A stretch of 64,000 nucleotides of DNA from Lotus japonicus (GCF_012489685.1 NC_080042.1:77195093-77259092); one strand, 5' to 3'. Positions 21,067-31,121 are shown, counted from the stretch's first letter. Numbers and translations are program-made. The notes: generated by a model from the letters alone, not told the origin.

Positions 21067-23854
21067 ATACCCCCCCTATGAATTTCATCTTGTCCTCAAG
21101 GTGGAAATCAGGAAAGACTTCCTGAATCTTGGCAGCCAATTCCCAACTGGTTTCACAAGCAGGTAAGTTTTCCCATTGAATCAACACTTCTACTTGACCA
21201 GCAGCATCCTCCCGCATGTCCAGCACAGCCTCAGGGACAGCTAGGAGTTGTTGTTCCTCAGATAGTGTCTCAGGAAGTGGTTGAGGCACAAACCCTTGGC
21301 CGACAGCTTTCTTGAGCAAAGAAGAATGAAAAACAGGGTGGATCCTACTATGTTGTGGCAAATCCAACTTGTAAGCCACCTGCCCAATTTTCTCCAGGAT
21401 CTGATAAGGTCCATAAAAGCGAGGACTGAGCTTCTCATTCACCCGGCGAGCCAAAGATTTTCTCCTATAGGGCTGCAACTTCAAGAACACCTGATCCCCC
21501 ACCTCAAAAACCACCTCTCTACGATGCTTGTTAGCTGCTTGGCTCATGAGATCCTGGGATTTCAACAAATTAGCCCGCAGATCAGCCAATAATTCATCCC
21601 TGGCAAGGGTAAGTTTGTGGACCTCCTCCAAATTAGAAGGTATGGAAGAACCCTGCAAAAGAGAAGGTGGGTCTTGCCTATTTAAAGCCTTGTATGGGGT
21701 CATCTTACTAGAGACATTGTAATTGGTATTGAACCAATATTCAGCCCAGGGCAAACAAGAGACCCATTGCTTAGGCCTGGACCCTGTCAAACACCTCAAA
21801 TAAGCCTGGAGACACCGATTTACAACTTCAGTTTGCCCATCAGATTGAGGATGGTAGGCAGAGCTATACTTCAACTGAGTCCCCGCAGCTCTGAACAAAG
21901 CCTTCCAGAAGTTACTAAGGAAAACAGAGTCCCTATCCGAGACTATGGAACTAGGGAAACCATGCAACCGGACTATCTCTTGCAGAAAGACAGCAGCTAC
22001 ATCACTGGCAGAATATGGGTGACTCAAGGGAATGAAGTGTGCATACTTGGTCAAGCGATCAACCACCACAAAGATGGTATCCTTCCCCTTAGATTTAGGC
22101 AGCCCCCCCAAAAAATCCATTGAAATGTCAGCCCAAACTTGAGTAGAGACAGGTAGAGGTTGCAGTAATCCAGATGGGGATAAAGTGTCATACTTGTTCC
22201 GCTGGCAGACCTCACAAGCAGCCACAAAATTCCTGATGTCTTGTCTCATTCCTTCCCAATAAACCACAGCTGCCAGTCTCTTATAAGTTCTAAAGAGCTC
22301 GGAATGGCCTCCCACCAAGGAAGAATGAAATTCCCTAAGTAAAATTGGTATCCTGGCAGATAGCTTAGGTAGCACCAACTTCTGTTTGTAATACAACTTC
22401 TGGTTAAGAAGCTGATACCCCTTATGAGAAGTAGAGTCCACCAACAAGTCCTGTATAATGGACAGCAACCTAGGATCTCCTTGCACTTCCTCTTGCCACT
22501 CCTCTAGGTCCTGGATATGCACCACTGAAATAGCTGAATAAGAGGCCCTCCTAGACAAAGCATCAGCAGCTGAATTATCCTTGCCAGACCTATATTGGAC
22601 CTCAAAATCATAGCCAAATAATTTGGACACCCATTTGAACTGCTCCTCAGCCCATAACCATTGGTCAGTGAGGAATTTAAGACTCTTTTGGTCTGCCCTT
22701 ATGATGAAGTGACTGCCTAAAAGGTAGTGCCTCCACCTCTGAACAGCCCTCACCACAGCCATCAATTCCCGCTCATAAACAGATTTTCTCTGTCCTTGGT
22801 CTAACAAAGTGGAGCTCCAAAAAGCCAAAGGCCTGCCCTCTTGTAAAAGGACTGCCCCCAGACCTGTACCGGAAGCATCAGTCTCGATAACAAAGGTCTT
22901 GGAAAAATCAGGGACTGCCAAGGCTGGAAGATCAGTCATGGCATCTTTGAGCTGATCAAAAGCAAGTTGTGCCTCCTTACTCCACACAAAACCATTCTTC
23001 TTGAGCAGCAAAGTCAGTGGCCTAGCAATTTTCCCATAGCCTCGCACAAATCTTCTATAGTAACCGGTGAGACCCAAAAACCCCCTCAACCCCTTGACAT
23101 CTTTTGGTACAGGCCAACACCACATAGCCTCAAGCTTCTTAGGGTCAGCCGCCACTACTCCATGAGATATAATATGGCCCAGGTATTCTAATTTCTCTTG
23201 GCCAAACAAACACTTTTTCTGATTCAGTTTCAACCCATTCTGGAACAGCAACTCAAAGACTTGTCCCAATTGAATTATGTGGTCTTCCATAGACAAGTTA
23301 TAGACCAAAATATCATCAAAAAAGACCAAAACAAATTTCCTTAGTAAAGGCTTCAAAACCTCATTCATCAAGGCTTGGAAAGTGGATGGAGCATTAGTGA
23401 GCCCAAAAGGCATCACTAAAAACTCATAGTGGCCCTCATGGGTCCGGAAAGCTGTCTTCTCTATATCACCAGCTCTCATTCTAATTTGATGGTACCCCGA
23501 TTTAAGGTCTAGCTTAGAAAAAACCTTAGCCTCTCCCAATTCATCAAGTAACTCATCAATAATGGGGATGGGAAATTTATTGGGAATGGTAATCTTATTC
23601 AAAGCCCTGTAATCAATGCAAAATCGCCAGCTACCATCTTTTTTCTTTACTAAAATAACTGGACTAGAAAATGGACTAATACTAGGCCTGATAATTCCAG
23701 CAACTAACATCTCCTTGACCAATTTCTCTATTTCAGATTTTTGGTAGTGGGGATACCTGTATGGTCGAATATTTGGTATGGTAGCTCCCTCTTGCAGGTG
23801 AATGGCATGATCTTGCACTCTACTAGGGGGTAAGTCCTGTATGGCAGTGAATAA
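21047..23854 (-). CDS. pol: Chromovirus pol: RT, RNase H, integrase, chromo-like tail
   Basis: Open in the gag phase from directly after the TAG at 23855 (LFTAIQDLPPSRVQDHA...). Counting from the V of VQDHA: reverse transcriptase with KKKDGSWRFCIDYRALN and the catalytic VFFDDIL (about 165-171); RNase H with ETDASGTGLGAVL (about 312-324) and YERELMA; integrase zinc-binding residues H498, H505, C535 and C538; integrase core D568, D628 and E664 (DX35E, with VSDRDSVF and DGQTEVVNR). The tail VEVLIQWENLPACETSWE resembles a chromodomain. No frameshift lies within this part, so the domains look intact. There is no ATG at the start; the protein would need readthrough of the upstream stop or internal initiation. 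Confidence 0.93.
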   Translation of the reverse strand, partial: LFTAIQDLPPSRVQDHAIHLQEGATIPNIRPYRYPHYQKSEIEKLVKEMLVAGIIRPSISPFSSPVILVKKKDGSWRFCIDYRALNKITIPNKFPIPIIDELLDELGEAKVFSKLDLKSGYHQIRMRAGDIEKTAFRTHEGHYEFLVMPFGLTNAPSTFQALMNEVLKPLLRKFVLVFFDDILVYNLSMEDHIIQLGQVFELLFQNGLKLNQKKCLFGQEKLEYLGHIISHGVVAADPKKLEAMWCWPVPKDVKGLRGFLGLTGYYRRFVRGYGKIARPLTLLLKKNGFVWSKEAQLAFDQLKDAMTDLPALAVPDFSKTFVIETDASGTGLGAVLLQEGRPLAFWSSTLLDQGQRKSVYERELMAVVRAVQRWRHYLLGSHFIIRADQKSLKFLTDQWLWAEEQFKWVSKLFGYDFEVQYRSGKDNSAADALSRRASYSAISVVHIQDLEEWQEEVQGDPRLLSIIQDLLVDSTSHKGYQLLNQKLYYKQKLVLPKLSARIPILLREFHSSLVGGHSELFRTYKRLAAVVYWEGMRQDIRNFVAACEVCQRNKYDTLSPSGLLQPLPVSTQVWADISMDFLGGLPKSKGKDTIFVVVDRLTKYAHFIPLSHPYSASDVAAVFLQEIVRLHGFPSSIVSDRDSVFLSNFWKALFRAAGTQLKYSSAYHPQSDGQTEVVNRCLQAYLRCLTGSRPKQWVSCLPWAEYWFNTNYNVSSKMTPYKALNRQDPPSLLQGSSIPSNLEEVHKLTLARDELLADLRANLLKSQDLMSQAANKHRREVVFEVGDQVFLKLQPYRRKSLARRVNEKLSPRFYGPYQILEKIGQVAYKLDLPQHSRIHPVFHSSLLKKAVGQGFVPQPLPETLSEEQQLLAVPEAVLDMREDAAGQVEVLIQWENLPACETSWELAAKIQEVFPDFHLEDKMKFIGGVLISIDP
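21067..21080 (-). other. Polypurine tract
   Basis: On the minus strand CATAGGGGGGGTAT sits directly against the 3' LTR. It lies inside the pol reading frame, encoding part of its FIGGV tail. Confidence 0.7.
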
Positions 23855-25189
23855 CTAAGTATAGGAAGGAGTTTCTGCCACTGGTAATTTCAAAGAATTC
23901 ACCAGATCCTGTGAAATGAAATTGTGTGTGGCACCACAATCCACCAAAACAATGACCTTATGCTGCCCCAACTCTCCCCACACCTTCAAAGACCTTCTAG
24001 AAGTAAAACCAGCTATGCTCTTGAGAGATAACTGGAACAGTTGTGGCTCAACTTGGTCTGTGTCGGCTTCAAGATTTTCCTCCTGTTCTGGATCCTCAAC
24101 CTCCCCTTCACCCAACAACATCACTCGTAGTTGCTTGTTCTTGCAAACATGGTTTGGGCCAAACTTTTCCTCACACCTGAAACACTCCCCTTTCCTAATC
24201 TTCTCTTGCATCTCTGCCTCAGATAACCTACGAAAACCAGTAGGTCTCACCCTTGGTAAACCTCTGTCCCCTGAACCAGTCCCAACTGCAGGCGCTGGAT
24301 TGCTCACTGCAGCTGTTGAATTCGCAGGTCGCAACGGATTCCTCTGCCCCGTGTCCATCACCACTGATCTAGACGGAGGAAGGCTCCGAAAATTAGAGCC
24401 CGTTCTTTCCCCCCAACCACCAGTTCCTGCCCTCTGAACCGCACTGTTCTTCTGCTCCACCATTAACGCTTTTTTGACCAACTCTGTCAGATTCTTTGGT
24501 TCATAAAGCTTCACTTCTGCCGCTAATTCCTCCTTCAATCCGTTTAGAAAAACCTCTCTCAGGTGATCTTCTTCCACACCTTTCATCATTCCAGCAAATC
24601 TCTCGAATTGCTCCACGAATTCCGCGACGCTGCCACTCTGTTTCAGCGCTAGCAACGCTGCAAATGGACTCTGCGAAACAGAGGACTGAAACCTCTCCAA
24701 GATCGCACGCTTGAACTGCTCCCAAGACGCATGCAGGTGACAAGGTTCCCACCATTGATACCAGCTTAACGCTCTTCCATCCAAAGCTACAACCACCGCT
24801 TGTAGCTTCTCTTCCTCCATCGCTCCCTTGATACGAAAGTACCTTTCCAGTTTGTTGACCCATCCAAACGCGTCTTCGCTTCCATCATAGACTGGAATCT
24901 CCATTTTACGCCAGCGATTCGCACCTTGCGTCGCCGTCTCCGCATCCGGCGCCGGCACCGTAGCCGCCTCTGGAGTCGTGCGCGTCATCTCCACCTCCTC
25001 ACGGTTGTGCGACAATCCTTCCAATCGCACTTCCATTTGCCTCAGTCGCTCCTCATTTCCTGCTCGATTTGCATCACGGTTCCTTCGATCTTCCTCACGA
25101 TCCTGATCCAAACGATCCAGAACCTCCAAGATCCGCTCCATGTTGCGCTCCACACTCTCGATTCTTGCCTCCATTCTGCTCTTGACCAT
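23855..25189 (-). CDS. gag: Chromovirus gag with zinc knuckle and truncated protease (444 aa)
   Basis: Starts at ATG 25189. After a charged coiled-coil N-terminus (MEARIESVERNMERILEVLD) comes the retrotransposon gag capsid region (DAFGWVNKLERYFRIKG, then LSWYQWW, FKRAILERF and EFVEQFERFAG). A basic Pro/Ser linker is followed by a zinc knuckle CFRCEEKFGPNHVC of the kind found in plant Ty3 elements. The frame then enters the protease active site, VDCGATHNFIS, where most plant copies have VDSGATHNFIS. Only about 20 residues further, after ETPSYT, it stops at a TAG (23857-23855). The remaining protease, including the flap and C-terminal strands, is missing. The pol frame continues in the same phase after the stop. 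Confidence 0.92.
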   Translation of the reverse strand: MVKSRMEARIESVERNMERILEVLDRLDQDREEDRRNRDANRAGNEERLRQMEVRLEGLSHNREEVEMTRTTPEAATVPAPDAETATQGANRWRKMEIPVYDGSEDAFGWVNKLERYFRIKGAMEEEKLQAVVVALDGRALSWYQWWEPCHLHASWEQFKRAILERFQSSVSQSPFAALLALKQSGSVAEFVEQFERFAGMMKGVEEDHLREVFLNGLKEELAAEVKLYEPKNLTELVKKALMVEQKNSAVQRAGTGGWGERTGSNFRSLPPSRSVVMDTGQRNPLRPANSTAAVSNPAPAVGTGSGDRGLPRVRPTGFRRLSEAEMQEKIRKGECFRCEEKFGPNHVCKNKQLRVMLLGEGEVEDPEQEENLEADTDQVEPQLFQLSLKSIAGFTSRRSLKVWGELGQHKVIVLVDCGATHNFISQDLVNSLKLPVAETPSYT

Positions 25190-25219
25190 AGAAATTCGAT
25201 ACCACAGCTCCTGGATGGA

Positions 25220-25231
25220 GCTCTGATACCA
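25220..25231 (-). other. Primer-binding site, initiator tRNA-Met
   Basis: On the minus strand TGGTATCAGAGC follows the 5' LTR after a single base. It is complementary to the 3' end of plant initiator methionine tRNA, the usual primer of this group. Confidence 0.9.
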
Positions 25232-25232
25232 A

Positions 25233-25560
25233 TGATAAACTCTGAAGAAAACTGAGAAGAATTGTATTGAAACTCACACTGAATCCAAGAAGATTCAGAG
25301 GAAACTCACAAACTACAGAAGAACCCACTGGTTATTCGAGAGACCAGACTCTCCACTCTTCCTAACAACTCAGAAGTCATTCTAACTACCCTGCTAACTA
25401 CCCTTTATAGTAGGTAGTTGTCAGTTACAAGGGACTAACAGAATAACAGAATCCTAACCCCCCATGGAGTCAGTTAGAGTCAGTTACAGGGTTATTATCC
25501 CCTGCTACTCCCCTCTTTCTCCTAACATAGACCTTCTTGACTAAGGGTCTATACTTATCA
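25233..25560 (-). repeat. 5' LTR of the chromovirus
   Basis: 328 bp, identical to the other LTR. On the element's strand it starts TGATAAGTATAG and ends AGTTTATCA. Confidence 0.96.
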
Positions 25561-25565
25561 GACTG

Positions 25566-25980
25566 TGGGAAGAACTGATAGAACTACCATTGGAGTTGTG
25601 ACACAGTTGATTAAAAGCTTCAGCTTCAGCTGATTTAGGATCACAGATAAATTATCTCTAGAAAACCTAAAAATAGTAGAGACATGAAGAAAATCATTGA
25701 GGGATATTTTAGTATTAGAAAGAAGAGAAGAAGAAAATGAAGTAAAGCCTCTAGAAAGAATTGGCAGACCTTGTCCACTGCCCACATAAACTTGCTCCTG
25801 ACCAGCCATAATAATAGACTCCATGAGCTGCTGAGGGTCATTGGTAACATGCTAACTAGCCCCTGAGTCAGCTTACTAGCTCTGTTTAGTTGAAGGAGCA
25901 TCAGCAGTATTGGCAACAAAGGCCAAAAGCCTACTATCATTGGTAACATTTATAGATTGATTAGCTTAAGCAGGAAGCTA
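25566..25980 (-). mobile_element. Degraded Ty1/Copia gag-pol remnant (protease region)
   Basis: On the minus strand the bases just before 25850 read DSGAS, a TAG stop, then HVTNDPQQLMES. This is the Copia aspartic protease motif DSGASxHVTxD with the usual Y or H codon changed to a stop. It is followed by QEQVYVGSGQGLPIL and ISLNDFLHVSTI, the segment leading into the GAG-pre-integrase region. Frames break afterwards. The chromovirus target duplication lies at its downstream edge, so the younger element inserted at or beside this older relic. Confidence 0.75.
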
Positions 25981-26193
25981 CTAGAATAACTAACTATTGA
26001 GCAAAGCATAACTGAATAACATGTGCTAGCTCATTATAACAGAAAGATAACAGCCTAGCTACTATCTTAACAGCATATGCCAATTAAGCATAACAGAAAG
26101 TATAACTTAAGACTAAACAGAAATAACCACAACAACTAATCAACAAATCATACATCTAACAAATTATAAAAAATAAAAATTCAAAATATAATT

Positions 26194-27331
26194 GAGGCTT
26201 AATACATAAGAAGGCCCCTGAAATTGTAAAGGGAATCAGTTCCAGGGCCTGTAAAATTTTCGCATCAAATTGGGTCCCTAAGAAATTTTTTTAATTCAAT
26301 TAAGGCCAAATCTCAATTTTGTCCTAGTCATCAGTGACACCTGGCTTTTATAATTTTTTTTAATTAAAAAATATTAAAAAAATAATTTTTAATTCCAAGT
26401 CAACAAAATAATCAGAAAAAAAATTTAAAAAACTTAATAAAAACCTAATCTAATATTCCTAAACTAAACAACCTAATAATCTAATAAACCTAATTTAAAA
26501 ATCTAATCTTCAACACCATCATCTTCATCCTTCTCATCTTCAACACCCAACACCTTCATCTTCTAAACCCAGTAACATCCACCCCACCTGCAACCTCAAC
26601 ATCCACCTCCAACACCATCCCCAAACCTCAACCTCAACCTCCACCCCCCACCCCCAAACGGCCAAACCAAAACTCCACCCAACCCCCAACTCCAACTCCA
26701 CCTGCAACCGAAACCCCATCCCCACCCCCAGCACCACATGACACACAACCTCTCCTGGCTACCAATCCACTCACGAGCCACACACCACAACCCCACCCCC
26801 ACCCTACAGCAACCCCCAACCACATCTAGATCGAGCCACCCCAACCCAGATCGAGAGACCAGGAAGAAAGGTGTGAATCAGATGCGGGTTTATCATCGCG
26901 GAGGAGAAAGGGAAGAAGACGAAGAGAAGAAAGGGAAGAAGAAATCAGAAACCTTCTCCTGAATGTCTCTGTGTTTTAACCCATCGATTGTACAAAATTT
27001 TCTCTTGGTTGGGGTGGTGGTTGGGTTGAAGCTGCGGGTTGGAGGGTTAGGGTTGAGGGTGGTGTCGGGTTGAGTTTCCTGGTGGGGTGGGGGTTGGGTT
27101 TTTTTTTGTTAATTTATGATTTGGAATAAAAAATTTAAGTTTTCAAAATTTTCAATTAAAAAAAATAGAAATGCCACGTGGAAAAGCTGAGTAGGCTAAA
27201 GTTCGAGCCACATCATCTGCTGGACCACTTTGTCCTTAATTGAATTAAAAAAAAAAATTTAGAGACCCAATTTGATGCGAAAATTTTTCAGGCCCTGGAA
27301 TTGATTCCCTTTACAATTCCAGGAGCCTATA
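26194..27331. mobile_element. 1.1-kb non-autonomous element with about 100-bp terminal inverted repeats
   Basis: The left end (26212-26310) and right end (27220-27320) are inverted copies. Shared words include AATTGTAAAGGGAATCA, TTCCAGGGCCTG, TTTTCGCATCAAATTGGGT and TTTAATTCAATTAAGG. The interior is first AT-rich, then strongly C-rich and G-poor (26520-26870), then purine-rich. No transposase is present. The open minus frames at 26540-26844 are Trp/Gly-rich by-products of the skew. The edge type, GAGGCTTAATACATAAG... then GGCCCCTGAAATTG, is common in legumes. Confidence 0.7.
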
Positions 27332-27909
27332 ATTGAAAAAGACTGGATTTTCATCATGAAAATTTAAAATAACGAAGTTTAGCTTGAAAGCACCTCACAT
27401 GGCTCTACTCTCAAGCATACCTCTAGCAATCATTTCATGAAAAAGTTTTTGTGCCTTATCATTCTCTTTTTTTCTAAAGAGAGCACAAATAATCTTGTAT
27501 TGGTATCCCTGCTCCGAGTTCCTTGTTATTTATACTTTTATGTATCAACCATCTAGTCAATAGCAAAATGTAGAAGCTACTAAAAAGCAGGTATTTCCAG
27601 TTACAAGTTGACCTTAATTACCTTTTAATTTGAATTGGAATTTTTAATTGATTTTTGATAGGGTGAACTTGGGTATTTTGGTGTCTTGCCTCATTGGTTG
27701 TAGATATTTAATCTTTGTGAAGCATTTGATTGTTTTTAGCTGTGTTAGGACTTAGGATGTATTATTCAAATTTCTAGAGGGTGTATTAAACGACGCCTCA
27801 TTGGTTTTAGAAACATTGAATGAATGTTTTTTTGTACAAATTATTTTTTTCCAGTTTGGATTAATTTCTTATGTATGTAAAATTAGGAAGCAGGGTGAAA
27901 ATTTTCCTT

Positions 27910-28196
27910 TTTTTTTCCTAGAGATATGGCGGCGGTTGTTTATGATTTAGCGGCGGTTTGTACCGCTGTGAAAATATAAGAATGAATGTGTTGGGGTGGT
28001 GTCTTTGGCAACGGTTAGAACAACTGTTAAATATTGGGAGTCGGTTTGTGTTGCGGTTCTCCCAACCATTGTTAAATCTATTGGCGAGGTCAGTTTCTCG
28101 GTGGTTGGCCAACCGCAAGCACTCCCCTATAGCAGCGGTTTGAACTGCGGTCAATTCTACATACAAACGCCGTGAAGACCTTGTTTTGTTGTAGTG
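27910..28196. mobile_element. CACTA (En/Spm-type) transposon end
   Basis: The right border reads TTGTTTTGTTGTAGTG, that is CACTACAACAAAACAA on the minus strand, ending exactly at 28196. Inside it lies a 250-bp array of subterminal motifs of the GCGGTTT/AACCGC type in both orientations (27930-28150), typical of CACTA ends. The opposite end was not found nearby, so this may be a fragment. It abuts the LINE ORF1 relic. Confidence 0.6.
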
Positions 28197-28199
28197 AGC

Positions 28200-28760
28200 T
28201 TTGATGCCGAAGAAGCGACCATACCTACCTGCTAGTCTTGTATCTAGCCCAACCAAGAAAATTCGCATAGGACTCATCAAGGGACTTCGTAATGGCTTTC
28301 GTGCAACCCGTCTTCGACAATTTGTGCAACTGGATCCAGAAGGGGACCTTTGTCAAAGGCACCTGAGCCGGGTCACTACAAGCATCGTACAAATTCAGGG
28401 CCAGCATATGCTACACCTATCAAAGAACTAAGGCACCGAGTGAAGGACAAGGTCCCTGTCTCGAGTCAGTGAGAATTTGAACGTGAATATATCCATTCCA
28501 ACATGACGAGTTTCCACGTAGTCTCGAGACTGCCACAAATCAAACATCACAGTCTTGAAGACATTTGAGCTAGCAGAGTGGTGAGCAAGCACTCTGCCCA
28601 CAAGGCAAACATCAACCTCTAATTAAGTTAGGGTCCTCCACTAGTGCTCCCACATTTAGACCCTGCACGCTCTCATCGCCGTCAAGTATGATCTTCGATT
28701 CCACCATATTCTGACCCATGGAAGAGAGAATTGTAGAATTCCAGCAATGGAGCCAAACAC
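28200..28760 (-). mobile_element. Degraded LINE ORF1 (DUF4283 region)
   Basis: On the minus strand, in broken frames, one reads NMVESKIILDGDESVQGLN, then CLVGRVLAHHSASSNVFK, then FDLWQSRDYVETRHVG, then DPAQVPLTKVPFWIQLHKL and finally DTRLAGRYGRFFGIKA. This is the order seen in plant LINE ORF1 / DUF4283 proteins (nucleic-acid binding, upstream of the endonuclease-RT ORF). Several frameshifts and stops mark it as dead. It ends at the CACTA border. Confidence 0.6.
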
Positions 28761-28860
28761 AACAAAAATAGTAACAACATAGTCAACGCACCAGGCACGT
28801 ACGTGCAAGCCCTTCACTTCACCAAAGGAAAAATGATCACACGATGTCTCATGCAAACAT

Positions 28861-30304
28861 ACGAGAAAATTATACTTAGTCGAATGATTTTATTTGTTAA
28901 ATATTTGAATGATCTTTTATATTCTTAATTAATGCTTATTATTTTTTAATAGTAACTATATTTTAGTTTTCTATTGAAAAATGCAAATTGTGGAAATTAG
29001 ATTTTAGTTAACTAAATTCCGCATAATGAGTATGAGTATAGACATATACGTATGTAGAGGATATGAGGACGAATATTCAAGTTTCTATCCACGTGGGTAT
29101 GAGTATTTAAAAAGAAATTAATATTCTGATGTATTTAATATTTTAATAATAATTTTTTTAAAAGTTAACTAGTGTAACTCAACACAAGTTCCTTTTGACC
29201 AGTTATACTAGGTTCATGAGGTTAATTTTATTTTATTAAAAAAAAGATATTAATAAATTAAGTAAATAAAAACCACATTTTATTTATTCATTATCACTTT
29301 CATCCTTTAACTCCAAAAACCCTGAAAAGGAAAAAAATTATTCACCTTCTTTAACATTCTTTCATCACCTTCATCCTCCAACAACCCAAATTTTTTTTAC
29401 CTGTGTTTCATGTCTTGAACGCATGAAAACCCATGTCCAAGGAACTCAAACCCAGATCTGAAAACCTCTATCTTGCACTGTTTGGGAACCATATATGGAC
29501 AACCCAACTCAACAACAAACCCAGAAACCCAAACCCCTCCTTCCCACCATTTTCTTCTTCATCTTCAGAACCAAAATACCTAATCCATAATAATTCCTCA
29601 TCCCAATGCGACGTCGGTGATGCCTTCCTCCACCGCTCCCTTCGTCGACGAGTCATATTCCCACCACCCTAAGGCCCAATCGAAGGTCAATTATCGGCTT
29701 CCGGACAACATGATGGGCCTCTCTCGGCCAGATCCTCGACGATGAGCTTATAGGAGATCAGATCTGAGGACGACCTGTTCTCCATTACGTTGAGAAGCTC
29801 GGAGGAGCCACAAATGAATCGGGTCGAGGCGGAAATGGATCGGACCAGAGCGGTTACTGCAACAGCGTTCTTGGTGAGAGAAAGAGAGCCCCGAGAGAAA
29901 GAAAGGGACGAGATCGCAGGTTGATTTATGGGGTTGGATTTTGGAAAAAAATAGATATTATTGAAATAGAAAAATTAAATATTAGGAAAATGAAATTTTG
30001 TTTTATTTAGAAAAAATAAGAATAACTGGGTAAGGTTTAAACCCATCCAATGTACAATGTTACACAAAAATAAAATTATGTCAGCATAACCGGTTGCATG
30101 TCATAAACCGACCGGTTGTCAACCGTACCAAAAGTGTGATTAAGAGAGAGTTCTATTTTAGAGTGTGGATTCAACAGAGACATAACCTTGAGGGAGCCAT
30201 TACACTTTACTTATCTTCTCCGGGCATTTGATTCATTGACAACACTTTGTGCTCCTCTACAACATTTACATTTTCAGGGGTGAGGTGAGAGTTTCTAACT
30301 AAGG
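28861..30304. other. Gene-poor AT-rich stretch
   Basis: 28861-29400 is AT-rich with nothing recognised. 29430-29900 is more GC-rich with an open plus frame at 29433-29672 of 79 residues, but its Ser/Pro-rich product resembles no family known to me. Confidence 0.4.
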
Positions 30305-30658
30305 TTGATTTTCAAATTTCCTTTCATGTTAAAATTTTCATTTTTATCAACAAAGCTTCAATTCAAATTTCCTTTCATGGGTAAAAGCCAAGCTGCACCT
30401 GAATTTTCACATCAAAGCAGATCAAAAGGGCCACCCACAACCATGTCTATGGCTCAACAAAATCCAGCAATTATGTTCATTCTTCGACCGCTTCTGGTGA
30501 ATAAACGCCCATTCATGAGAACGAAGTATTGTATAACTGATGAACAACTCGTTAGAAAGATGGAGAGATTTACCTGGCAGAAGAAAAGTGCTCTAACAGT
30601 GGAATTTGTTGTGGGTCCGAAAGTGAGTGCTGAGAAGTATGAACTACTTCGGAATTAA
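30305..30658 (+). other. Unrecognised open frame, possible gene fragment
   Basis: An open frame of 117 codons. From an internal methionine it reads MSMAQQNPAIMFILRPLL, then RTKYCITDEQLVRKMERF and ends VSAEKYELLRN. The composition is less biased than random AT-rich frames. I recognise no domain, there is no obvious splice partner, and the frame stays open only in this stretch. It may be a relic of a transposon or gene. Confidence 0.2.
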
Positions 30659-31076
30659 ATTGTCTTAGATTTGGTGACTGATGGAACAGTGAGTCGAATC
30701 CGCATAACTTAATCATCTCTTAATCAAGTTTGTATTGGACCCATCATCACCTTATTCCTTCTGTAAAATCTCCAGCCAGATACCGTGAGAGCTACTATTA
30801 ATTCATTTTATTCTTAATCTCGCTTTTGTTTTTCCTTCACGCGTTGCGCTGTTTTTTTTTTTTAAGGAAAATCATATTTTTTTCAAGCATAAATGAAATG
30901 GTAAGAAAGGTGGGGTGGAGAGAGGACATCTTAGGTTTTAATTTTTTTTTAAAATAGATAAGCAAAATTACAATAAACCCATAACTGAACCATTTTTAAA
31001 AAGTAAAATTTGAGTTTTTTTTTTTAATATGATACTCATTCACAAAAAAATAGTGAGAGTATCATAGCAAATCTCA

Positions 31077-31080
<4 letters not shown>

Positions 31081-31120
<40 letters not shown>
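31081..31120. repeat. (TA)n microsatellite
   Basis: About 16 TA units in an AT-rich intergenic region. Confidence 0.9.

Positions 31121-31121
<1 letters not shown>

Larger units (their letters stand above)
20739..25560 (-). mobile_element. Complete Ty3/gypsy chromovirus LTR retrotransposon (4822 bp)
   Basis: The element is bounded by two 328-bp LTRs that read identically base for base, each starting TGATAA and ending TTATCA. It is flanked by the 5-bp target duplication GACTG (20734-20738 and 25561-25565). On the minus strand the order is LTR, primer-binding site for initiator tRNA-Met, gag with zinc knuckle and the start of protease, RT, RNase H, integrase, C-terminal chromo-like segment, polypurine tract, LTR. 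The integrase before a chromo-like tail and the small size suggest a chromovirus, probably Reina-like; the clade is inference. The element is intact at its ends but internally deleted in the protease-RT linker and carries one in-frame stop, so it is probably non-autonomous. Identical LTRs mean very recent insertion. Confidence 0.97.

Noticed and set aside
24501..24863. Alternative 120-codon minus frame inside gag
   Set aside because: It overlaps the clear gag frame in another phase and has no retrotransposon motif.
26540..26844. Trp/Gly-rich minus frames
   Set aside because: They reflect the C-rich skew of a transposable element interior, not a protein family.
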